Source of the DNA: Bacteroidales bacterium UBA1181
GTDB lineage: Bacteria > Bacteroidota > Bacteroidia > Bacteroidales > Paludibacteraceae
NCBI GenBank assembly: GCA_002310215.1
Contig: DBYR01000001.1
Coordinates: forward strand, 1-19,722
Length of the DNA: 19,722 nt
Reading direction: 5' to 3'
Under the pieces are notes generated by a model, which was not told where the DNA came from, did no database searches, and worked only from the letters and a program-made list of their open reading frames with translations. Made by a program: the position numbers and the translations under genes. Of the stretch, positions 13,430 to 19,722 are shown in pieces. The number at the start of each line of letters is the position of its first letter. Position 1 is the first letter of the stretch.

Positions 13430-16261
13430 ATGTCTATACGATTAAGTAAAATAGCGAAAGAATTGAATGTGGGTGTCTCCACAGCGGTGGAATTCCTCTC
13501 GAAGAAGGGCTTCAATGTCGACGGTGACAATTCAAACTATAAGTTGACCGACGAGGAGGAGAACCTTCTGCGCATGGAGTTCGATAAGGACCAGAAGCAG
13601 AAAATTGAAATGGAGGAGACGATTCGTAGCCGTAACAAGATGAAGGATAACAATCGTGGCTCCGTTCAGATCAAGGATTTTGGCGAACCGAAACGTGAGG
13701 TGGTGGAAACTACTTTGCCGGAAGACCAACGCCCAAAAATCAAGGCGGTCGGTAAGATTGACTTGGCTAACCTTGGCAAGAAGCCTGTTCAGACTCCTGT
13801 GAAGGAGGAGCCTGAGGTGACTGCTCCTGCCACTGCTCCTGATGAAAAAACTACTGGTGAGGATGAATCACTGAAGAACGTTGTTGAGACACCAACAGCG
13901 AATGACTCTTCTGAGGAATCCCCTGCTCAATCCAATGGACATAATATCGAAAATAATCCGTCTGTTTATTCGCTTGCCACTCCAGACAAGAAGCCTACCA
14001 TCAATGTGGTGGGTAAGATCGATTTGGACTCCCTGAACCAAAGGACACGCCCAGAGAAGAAGTCCAAGGAGGAGCGTAAGAAGGAACGTGAACAACGTAA
14101 TAACAAAGGCAACTTCAATAGGGGTGACTCCGCTAAAAACGGAAATGGCGATGGCCTCGGAGGAGATGAGGACCACAAAAAGAAACGTAAACGTATCCAA
14201 AAGGAACGTGTGGATATCTCTGACTTCAAAGGCGGTAACGGTGAGAACAGAAACAATAAGAATAACGGCAGAAACAACAACGGCGAAAACGCTAATAACG
14301 GTGATAAGTCCAACAAGAAGAACTTCAAGAAGGGTGGTGGTATCATCCGTCCGGAAGTAGACGAGGAGGAGGTACAGAAGCAGATCAAGGAGACGTTGGC
14401 TCGCTTGACCAGCAAAGGCCAGAAGACGAAGGGCTCCAAGCACCGTCGTGAGAAACGTGAACTCCAATCCCTCAGGATGCAGGAGGAAGAGGAGCAGGAG
14501 AAGCTGGAACAGAGCAAACTGAAGATCACGGAGTTCGTGACCGTCAGCGAGCTGGCGACGATGATGGACGTGCCTGTCACGCAGGTCATCAGTACTTGTA
14601 TGAACTTCGGATTGATGGTGTCCATCAACCAACGTCTGGATGCGGAGACCATCAACATCGTGGCGGAGGAGTTCGGCTTCGAGACGGAATATGTGAGCGC
14701 CGAAGTGGTGGCCGCTATCCATGAGGAGAAGGACGACGAGGCTGACTTGGTTCCTCGTCCGCCTATCGTCACGGTCATGGGTCACGTCGACCATGGTAAG
14801 ACTTCCTTGTTGGACTATATCCGTAAGACGAACGTGATCGCCGGTGAGGCGGGTGGTATCACCCAGCACATCGGTGCCTATAACGTGACGTTGAGCAGCG
14901 GCCAGCAGATCACTTTCTTGGATACGCCAGGTCACGAGGCCTTCACCGCCATGCGTGCCCGTGGTGCGAAGGTGACGGATATCGCTATCATCATAGTGGC
15001 TGCGGATGATGACGTCATGCCGCAGACCATCGAGGCCATCAACCACGCTTCTGTGGCGGGTGTGCCTATTGTGTTCGCAATCAATAAAGTGGATAAGCCA
15101 ACGGCTAACCCTGACAAGATCAAGGAGGCCTTGGCGAATATGAACTACTTGGTGGAAGAGTGGGGTGGTAAATACCAGTCACAGGATATATCCGCCAAGA
15201 AGGGCTTGGGTGTGAAGGAATTGATGGAGAAGGTCTTGTTGGAGGCTGAAATGCTTGATTTGAAGGCTAATCCGAACCGCCGTGCGGTGGGTTCCATCAT
15301 CGAGTCCCAGTTGGATAAGGGACGTGGTTACGTCTCTACCGTGCTGGTGAGCAACGGTACGCTCCGTGTGGGTGATATCGTGGTGGCTGGTACGAACTTC
15401 GGCCGTATCAAGGCGATGTTCAACGAGCGTAACCAACGCATCACCGAGGCGAAACCTTCAGAGCCTGCCGTTATCTTAGGTTTGAACGGTGCCCCTCAGG
15501 CGGGTGATAACTTCAACGTCTTCGAGACGGAGCAGGAGGCCCGCGAGATCGCTAACAAGCGTGAGCAGTTGCAACGTGAGCAGGGCTTGCGTACGGCTAA
15601 GCACTTGACCCTCGAGGAGATCGCCCGTCGTCGTGCATTGGGTAACTTCCAAGAGATGAACATCATCGTGAAGGCGGACGTGGACGGTTCCGCCGAGGCA
15701 TTGAAGGACTCTTTGGAGAAACTCTCCACGGAGGAGTTCGCTGTCAACGTCATCCACAAGGCTGTCGGACAGATCTCCGAATCGGATGTCATGCTCGCCG
15801 CTACGGCGGATGCCATCATCGTGGGATTCCAGGTGCGTCCTTCCCAATCCGCGCGTAAGATTGCGGAGAACGAGGGCGTGGATATACGTCTCTACTCTAT
15901 CATCTACGACGCTATCGAGCAGATGAAGGATGCCATGGTGGGTATGCTTTCACCTGAATACAAGGAGCAGATCGTGGGTACCGCTGAGGTACAGGAGACC
16001 TTCAAGATCAGCAAGGTGGGTACGATCGCTGGTTGTATCGTGCGTGACGGTAAGATCAAACGCGGCAACAAGGTTCGCGTCATCCGTGACGGTATTGTGG
16101 TCTACACGGGCGATTTGGCCTCCCTCAAGCGTTTCAAGGACGATGTCAAGGAGGTTACGACTGGCTTCGACTGCGGTTTGAACGTCGCAAGCTACAACGA
16201 TATACAAGTCGGCGACTTGATAGAGAGCTTCGAACAGGTTGAGGTGAAGAGGACGTTGTAA
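13430..16261 (+). CDS. infB: Translation initiation factor IF-2
   Basis: IF-2 is the GTPase that brings initiator tRNA to the 30S subunit and helps subunit joining. The 943 residues show a first IF2_N domain (~1-55, RLSKIAKELNVGVSTAVEFL), a long low-complexity linker (~60-360) and a second IF2_N-like domain (~365-425). The GTPase motifs are GHVDHGKT (451-458), DTPGH (498-502), NKVD (552-555) and SAK (588-590). Domains II to IV run to the C-terminus (SIIESQLDKGRGYVSTVLV, VDGSAEALKDSLEKL, GTAEVQETFKISKVG). The linker carries two VGKIDL repeats and an Asn/Gly/Lys-rich section (~225-310), typical of this phylum. It is longer than E. coli IF-2 because of the linker. Confidence 0.97.
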   Translation: MSIRLSKIAKELNVGVSTAVEFLSKKGFNVDGDNSNYKLTDEEENLLRMEFDKDQKQKIEMEETIRSRNKMKDNNRGSVQIKDFGEPKREVVETTLPEDQRPKIKAVGKIDLANLGKKPVQTPVKEEPEVTAPATAPDEKTTGEDESLKNVVETPTANDSSEESPAQSNGHNIENNPSVYSLATPDKKPTINVVGKIDLDSLNQRTRPEKKSKEERKKEREQRNNKGNFNRGDSAKNGNGDGLGGDEDHKKKRKRIQKERVDISDFKGGNGENRNNKNNGRNNNGENANNGDKSNKKNFKKGGGIIRPEVDEEEVQKQIKETLARLTSKGQKTKGSKHRREKRELQSLRMQEEEEQEKLEQSKLKITEFVTVSELATMMDVPVTQVISTCMNFGLMVSINQRLDAETINIVAEEFGFETEYVSAEVVAAIHEEKDDEADLVPRPPIVTVMGHVDHGKTSLLDYIRKTNVIAGEAGGITQHIGAYNVTLSSGQQITFLDTPGHEAFTAMRARGAKVTDIAIIIVAADDDVMPQTIEAINHASVAGVPIVFAINKVDKPTANPDKIKEALANMNYLVEEWGGKYQSQDISAKKGLGVKELMEKVLLEAEMLDLKANPNRRAVGSIIESQLDKGRGYVSTVLVSNGTLRVGDIVVAGTNFGRIKAMFNERNQRITEAKPSEPAVILGLNGAPQAGDNFNVFETEQEAREIANKREQLQREQGLRTAKHLTLEEIARRRALGNFQEMNIIVKADVDGSAEALKDSLEKLSTEEFAVNVIHKAVGQISESDVMLAATADAIIVGFQVRPSQSARKIAENEGVDIRLYSIIYDAIEQMKDAMVGMLSPEYKEQIVGTAEVQETFKISKVGTIAGCIVRDGKIKRGNKVRVIRDGIVVYTGDLASLKRFKDDVKEVTTGFDCGLNVASYNDIQVGDLIESFEQVEVKRTL

Positions 16262-16300
16262 GACGCCTTCTTTCCCTTTCTAAATTTATATGTTATCGTT

Positions 16301-16885
16301 ATGTTACTGATAGACCTGATATTCTTGGTGATTCTGGGTTACTTCGGAGTCTTCAAAGGGTTGCGCAAGGGCTTTGTCCTTGAGCTCTCCGGGTTGCTCG
16401 GTATTGTCGTGGCGATATATTTGGCCAAGAACTACTCCCTGCCGATCGCTGGCTGGTTCGCCTCCACCCTCGGCATTGTGGGTGCCACTTCTCCCGTCGT
16501 GGCTTTCGTCCTGACGTTGGTCCTGGGTCTGGTGGGTGTCCACTTCCTTGCGTTGCTCGTCAGCAAACTGCTGAGCGTGGTGATGTTGGGATGGTTGAAT
16601 AAGTTGTTGGGCGCGATCTTCTCTTTCCTGAAGATATTGTTGGTCCTGAGCGCTATGGTCCGCTCTTTCGATATGTTTAACCAGAAGGTGGAGCTGATCT
16701 CCGAGGAGACGCTGAACGAATCGAAACTGTATGGCCCGATCAAGATGGTGGCCGATAAGGTGCTCCCTGCTCTCCACCTGAATGAGTTGATTGATAACTG
16801 GAAGGGAGAAGATAAGGACGAGGATAAGAATGAGGATGCGGACCCGTTGTCGAACGTGAGGGCGGGCGAAGTCTCCGCCGAATGA
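16301..16885 (+). CDS. CvpA family inner-membrane protein
   Basis: The 194 residues begin MLLIDLIFLVILGYFGVFKG and contain about four transmembrane helices (near 3-22, 25-43, 60-85 and 100-120), the layout of the CvpA/colicin V production family. The RKGFVLELSGLLGIVVA segment is characteristic. A cytoplasmic or periplasmic tail of ~70 residues ends in a very acidic stretch with repeats of Asp, Glu and Lys. The exact role is not known; in other bacteria CvpA is tied to envelope stress tolerance and export of colicin V. The gene follows infB by 39 bases with no terminator, so it is probably in the same operon; I recall cvpA following infB in many Bacteroidota. Confidence 0.85.
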   Translation: MLLIDLIFLVILGYFGVFKGLRKGFVLELSGLLGIVVAIYLAKNYSLPIAGWFASTLGIVGATSPVVAFVLTLVLGLVGVHFLALLVSKLLSVVMLGWLNKLLGAIFSFLKILLVLSAMVRSFDMFNQKVELISEETLNESKLYGPIKMVADKVLPALHLNELIDNWKGEDKDEDKNEDADPLSNVRAGEVSAE

Positions 16886-16915
16886 ATTCGCTTTCCCGAT
16901 TGATTGGTAAATGAT

Positions 16916-17425
16916 ATGAAGAAACAAGATATTTCCCTCCTCGCTAAGGAGGATGTTTTTCAGCTGATTGGAACGGAGTGGATGTTGATCACCTCGGGTG
17001 ATTCCTCCCATTTCAATACGATGACCGCTTCGTGGGGTGGCTTGGGATGGTTGTGGAACCGTCCGGTGGCTTTCCTTTTCGTTCGCCCGGAGCGTTATAC
17101 CCACGAATTCATCGAGCGGAATGAGCGCCTGACGCTCTCGTTCTTCCCTGAGTCGCAACGCAAGGCACTGCAGGTCTGCGGATCGAAGTCGGGTAGGGAC
17201 TGCGATAAGGTGAAGGAGGCGGGACTCACACCTGTCTCGCTGGAGTCGGGCACGGTCTCCTTCGCTGAGGCTCGCCTGACGTTGGACTGCCGCAAGCTCT
17301 TTAAGTCGGATATGAAACAGGCCGATTTCCTCGATAAGGAGATCTTGGGGAAATGGTACAACGACAAGCCGGGTGGCGGTTTCCATACGGTGTACGTCGT
17401 GGAGATTGAGAACGTATATAATTAA
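16916..17425 (+). CDS. Flavin reductase family protein (FMN-binding split barrel)
   Basis: The 169-residue protein has the flavin reductase-like split barrel of the HpaC/YdaF type. Features are WMLITSGDSSHFNTMTASWG (~20-40), WGGLGWLWNRPVAFLFVRP, YTHEFIERNERLTLSFF and CGSKSGRDCDKVKEAGL; the last resembles the GSxSGRDxDK substrate or flavin loop of the family. I chose the ATG at 16916 over an in-frame TTG at 16904; both fit the following sequence. The protein likely binds FMN and may reduce flavin with NAD(P)H; its partner is unknown. It follows cvpA by 30 bases and precedes queF by 108, so it may be the end of the rimP operon. The flavin may be only a cofactor, since not all members are reductases. 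Confidence 0.82.
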   Translation: MKKQDISLLAKEDVFQLIGTEWMLITSGDSSHFNTMTASWGGLGWLWNRPVAFLFVRPERYTHEFIERNERLTLSFFPESQRKALQVCGSKSGRDCDKVKEAGLTPVSLESGTVSFAEARLTLDCRKLFKSDMKQADFLDKEILGKWYNDKPGGGFHTVYVVEIENVYN

Positions 17426-17453
17426 TTAAGAATTAAGAGTTAAGAATTAAGAG
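17426..17453. repeat. Two perfect 14-base tandem repeats upstream of queF
   Basis: TTAAGAATTAAGAG occurs twice head to tail (17426-17439, 17440-17453), itself made of the heptamers TTAAGAA and TTAAGAG. It starts directly after the flavin reductase stop and ends 80 bases before queF. No hairpin or riboswitch fold is visible in this gap. Confidence 0.7.
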
Positions 17454-17533
17454 TTAGTCAATTAGGACTTGATTCTTCTCTTTGTTTTTTTGTGATAGAG
17501 CTTTGAAGTATTTCCTCTTAAACTAAATACATT

Positions 17534-18007
17534 ATGTCAAGAACAGAGAATGAATTAGAGGGGGTAACCCTATTGGGCGAGAAGAAGACGGTTTACCTTA
17601 CCGACTATTCGCCAGAGGTCTTGGAGACGTTCGTCAACAAACACCAGGAGGAGGATTATCTAGTTACCCTGAACTGCCCTGAGTTCACCAGTCTGTGTCC
17701 GAAGACGGGGCAGCCGGACTTCGCGAAGATCATCATCAACTATATCCCGAACGAGCGCATGGTGGAGAGCAAGTCGCTGAAGCTCTATCTCTTCAGTTTC
17801 CGCAACCATGGCGACTTCCATGAGGATTGCATCAATATCATCATGAAGGATTTGGTCAAGCTGATGAGTCCGCGCTACTTGGAGGTGGTGGGCATCTTCA
17901 CCCCTCGGGGCGGTATCTCCATCTACCCTTTCGCCAACTATGCGGATGAGGCGCATCAGGAGATGAAGAGGGCTCGCCTTTTGGCGCAAATGAACCATAC
18001 CATCTGA
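17534..18007 (+). CDS. queF: NADPH-dependent preQ0 reductase QueF
   Basis: QueF reduces 7-cyano-7-deazaguanine (preQ0) to preQ1 with two NADPH, the last step before insertion into tRNA. The 157-residue protein is the short, single-domain (YkvM-type) form. Catalytic Cys55 in FTSLCPKTGQPDF and Asp62 fall at the numbers known from the Bacillus enzyme. The QueF signature lies at ~82-95 (ESKSLKLYLFSFRNH), with GDFHED right after it, and the end is GISIYPFANY. It is first of a queF-queC-queD-queE run and is followed by queC after 28 bases. No preQ1 riboswitch is visible in the 108-base gap upstream, where a promoter was also hard to place. Confidence 0.96.
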   Translation: MSRTENELEGVTLLGEKKTVYLTDYSPEVLETFVNKHQEEDYLVTLNCPEFTSLCPKTGQPDFAKIIINYIPNERMVESKSLKLYLFSFRNHGDFHEDCINIIMKDLVKLMSPRYLEVVGIFTPRGGISIYPFANYADEAHQEMKRARLLAQMNHTI

Positions 18008-18035
18008 TTTATCCATCTCTGTTATTTCCTTCCTT

Positions 18036-18689
18036 ATGAAAGATAGTATACTCATCTTATCAGGTGGCATGGACAGCACCACCATGCTCTATGAATATAG
18101 GGATGATATCGCCTTGGCGGTCTCCTTCCACTACGGCAGCAACCACAACGACAAGGAGATCCCTTTCGCGCGTTACCATTGCGAGAAGTTGGGCATCAAG
18201 CATATAACGATTCCGTTGGCCTTTATGAAACAATATTTCAGAAGCTCCTTGCTGGAGGGCTCGGAGGCTATCCCGGAGGGCAATTATGACGATGAGAACA
18301 TGAAGTCGACCGTCGTGCCGTTCCGCAATGGCATCATGCTCGCCATCGTGGCGGGGCTGGCGGAGACCTACGGACTGAAGCATGTGATGATGGCGAACCA
18401 TGGTGGCGACCATACCATCTACCCGGATTGTCGTCCCGCCTTTGTGGAGGCGATGAGCGCAGCCATCGCTGCGGGCACGTATGAGGGCATCACGCTGGAG
18501 ACGCCTTACACGAACATCACCAAGGGTGAAATCGCCCGCAAGGGAAAGGCTCTGGGCATCGATTACACCCGAACGTGGAGTTGCTACAAAGGGGGAGAGA
18601 TCCATTGCGGCAAGTGCGGCACGTGCAGGGAGCGCAAAGAGGCGCTGGCCGCCGCAGGCATCGAGGACCTGACGCCCTATGAGGATTAA
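18036..18689 (+). CDS. queC: 7-cyano-7-deazaguanine synthase QueC
   Basis: QueC is an ATP-dependent enzyme that converts carboxy-deazaguanine to preQ0. The 217-residue protein begins with the PP-loop SGGMDST (residues 9-15), which binds ATP pyrophosphate. Residues ~28-40 (AVSFHYGSNHNDKEI) are characteristic, and HVMMANHGGDHTIYPDCRP (~110-130) fits the substrate pocket. Near the end the zinc cysteines are C183, C191, C194 and C197 (in WSCYKGG and HCGKCGTC). All expected motifs are present and length is normal. It follows queF by 28 bases and precedes queD by 25, so co-transcription is likely. Confidence 0.96.
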   Translation: MKDSILILSGGMDSTTMLYEYRDDIALAVSFHYGSNHNDKEIPFARYHCEKLGIKHITIPLAFMKQYFRSSLLEGSEAIPEGNYDDENMKSTVVPFRNGIMLAIVAGLAETYGLKHVMMANHGGDHTIYPDCRPAFVEAMSAAIAAGTYEGITLETPYTNITKGEIARKGKALGIDYTRTWSCYKGGEIHCGKCGTCRERKEALAAAGIEDLTPYED

Positions 18690-18714
18690 TTAACTAACTA
18701 GTAATCGAATCGTT

Positions 18715-19050
18715 ATGTATTATATATCCAAAAGAATAGAGATATCTTCCGCCCATAGGCTGAACTTGTCTTATCCCAGCAAGTGCGAGAATCTTCATGG
18801 ACATAATTGGGTGATTACGGTTTACTGTAAGTCCAAGACCCTGAACCAGGATGGCATGGTCGTCGATTTCTCCCATATCAAGAAGATCGTCAAGGATAAG
18901 TTGGACCATACGGTCATCAACGATGTGTTGGATGGTTTGAACCCGACGGCGGAGAACCTCGCCTACTGGATTTGCCAGCAGATCGACACCTGCTACAAGG
19001 TGACCGTCCAAGAGTCTGAGGGAAACACTGCTACCTATGAAGAGGATTAA
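18715..19050 (+). CDS. queD: 6-carboxy-tetrahydropterin synthase QueD
   Basis: QueD converts dihydroneopterin triphosphate to 6-carboxy-tetrahydropterin, the first dedicated step of the pathway. The protein is short (111 residues) but has all key residues: zinc ligands His14 (SSAHRL), His28 and His30 (HGHN), and the catalytic Cys24 in YPSKCENLHGH. MVVDFSHIKK and KLDHTVINDV hold the usual His/Asp dyad region, and PTAENLAYWI the Glu for substrate binding. It resembles PTPS-family QueD of the short type. The GTP cyclohydrolase I that would supply its substrate is not in the window. It overlaps queE by 14 bases, so the two are tightly coupled. Confidence 0.94.
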   Translation: MYYISKRIEISSAHRLNLSYPSKCENLHGHNWVITVYCKSKTLNQDGMVVDFSHIKKIVKDKLDHTVINDVLDGLNPTAENLAYWICQQIDTCYKVTVQESEGNTATYEED

Positions 19051-19588
19051 CGAGATATTCGAGAGCCTGCAGGGGGAGGGTTTCCATACGGGAACGGCTG
19101 CCGTGTTTGTGCGCTTCTCGGGCTGCAACCTCCGTTGCCCTTTTTGTGACACGCAGCATGAGACTTACACTGAGATGAGCGAGGAGGATATCGCCCGTAA
19201 GGTCAGCCAATACAATGCGCCTTGGGTCATCCTGACGGGCGGAGAGCCCAGTTTGCAGGCTACGGAGACGTTGGTGGATCGGTTACATGCTTTGGGCAAG
19301 CGGGTGGCCATGGAGACCAACGGGACACATGCTGTTCCGACGAACCTGGATTGGCTGACCTTGTCGCCCAAGGAGGGGAAGGACCCTATGCTCACGCAGG
19401 CGGACGAGGTGAAGGTGGTCTATCAGGCGGGTGTGGATGTGGAGCGGTGGCACAGCGGAATCCGTGCGGACCATTATTTCCTGCAGCCCTGCTCTTGCCG
19501 GAACACCCAGGAGGTGGTGCGATATATCCTCGAACACCCCTATTGGCGTCTTTCGTTGCAGACGCATAAGTATATAGGCATCGAATGA
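19037..19588 (+). CDS. queE: 7-carboxy-7-deazaguanine synthase QueE (radical SAM)
   Basis: QueE is a radical S-adenosylmethionine enzyme that rearranges 6-carboxy-tetrahydropterin to 7-carboxy-7-deazaguanine. The 183-residue protein starts MKRINEIFESLQGEGFHTG, with the family's LQGEG motif. The iron-sulfur cluster cysteines are C30, C34 and C37 in CNLRCPFC, and TGGEPSLQ (~67-74) is the usual SAM-binding strand. NGTH (~95) and the end LSLQTHKYIGIE are typical of the short form. It starts inside queD at the ATG of MKRINE and ends the cluster; inverted repeats follow from 19636. Confidence 0.95.
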   Translation: MKRINEIFESLQGEGFHTGTAAVFVRFSGCNLRCPFCDTQHETYTEMSEEDIARKVSQYNAPWVILTGGEPSLQATETLVDRLHALGKRVAMETNGTHAVPTNLDWLTLSPKEGKDPMLTQADEVKVVYQAGVDVERWHSGIRADHYFLQPCSCRNTQEVVRYILEHPYWRLSLQTHKYIGIE

Positions 19589-19622
19589 GGGTGATTTTAA
19601 AAGCAACAAACATACCGCACAA

Positions 19623-19722
19623 CCCGATTTCACACGGGCTCATGCCCGGTTTATTTTGTTCGAGCCCTTCAGGCTCGGGAGAGAGTGGTGGGATGTGCCG
19701 ATTAACCTATGGCGGTGCCATA
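19623..19722. repeat. Cluster of inverted repeats, REP-like
   Basis: Three short stem-loops lie close together: GGGC/GCCC with a TCAT loop (19636-19647), CGAGCC/GGCTCG around CTTCA (19661-19677), and TATGGC/GCCATA around GGT (19708-19722). An outer pair, CCCG (19645-19648) with CGGG (19676-19679), is possible. The layout resembles the palindromic intergenic repeats I associate with IS200-like REP transposases in Bacteroidales. The window ends inside the set, so copy number and boundaries are unknown. The first hairpins could also serve as the queE terminator. Confidence 0.45.

Noticed and set aside
13868..15046. 392-codon minus-strand frame opposite infB
   Set aside because: It is a shadow of the infB codon pattern; His/Asp/Leu-rich composition and no family match.
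17454..17533. Possible preQ1 riboswitch before queF
   Set aside because: No compact pseudoknot stem with C-rich loop and A-rich tail could be found; the region is AT-rich without a stable hairpin.

Overview
The window comes from a member of the Bacteroidota, most likely order Bacteroidales. The evidence is: two proteins ending in type IX secretion (T9SS) C-terminal sorting domains; promoters with the Bacteroides -33 TTTG / -7 TAnnTTTG pattern; the operon rimP-nusA-infB-cvpA with an IF-2 carrying the VGKIDL repeats I associate with this phylum; and a lack of purine-rich ribosome binding sites. The GH11 xylanase end and the GH53 galactanase suggest a plant-fibre-degrading gut or rumen type. The genus cannot be fixed from the sequence.

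Layout. (1) 1-2669, plus strand: the 3' end of a GH11-like xylanase with a T9SS tail, a strong terminator, a GH53 arabinogalactan endo-beta-1,4-galactanase, and an AT-rich secreted protein of unknown function. (2) 2720-5389: a bidirectional terminator, a minus-strand GlsB/YeaQ-type small membrane protein, then three consecutive plus-strand FKBP peptidyl-prolyl isomerases. They look placed in cytoplasm, periplasm and outer membrane (lipoprotein), and end in a terminator. (3) 5555-10964, minus strand: a three-gene operon, read from 10964 down to 5611. It holds a 168-residue secreted protein with a T9SS sorting domain, a single-domain CotH-like secreted kinase that overlaps it by an ATGA, and a 1070-residue protein with two CotH domains. 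(4) 10965-11599: a gene-free stretch with several hairpins, an orphan terminator and the rimP promoter and leader. (5) 11600-16885, plus strand: rimP-nusA-infB-cvpA. (6) 16916-17425: a flavin reductase-like protein. (7) 17534-19588, plus strand: queF-queC-queD-queE, making and reducing preQ0 for queuosine. (8) 19595-19722: clustered inverted repeats that look like REP-type elements.

How the parts work together. Regions 1 to 3 are mostly about the envelope and secreted proteins: polysaccharide hydrolases, folding helpers and the CotH set. Region 5 is translation and transcription housekeeping. Region 7 is a complete preQ1 branch apart from the first enzyme, GTP cyclohydrolase I, which is not in the window. 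The most unusual unit is the CotH operon. Of its three CotH domains, only the C-terminal domain of the large protein keeps both family aspartates, and that same domain carries three glycine-rich inserts, each with a central tryptophan. I read this as a possible secreted protein-phosphorylation system with two inactive or altered paralogous domains and a T9SS-exported partner. That reading is inference.
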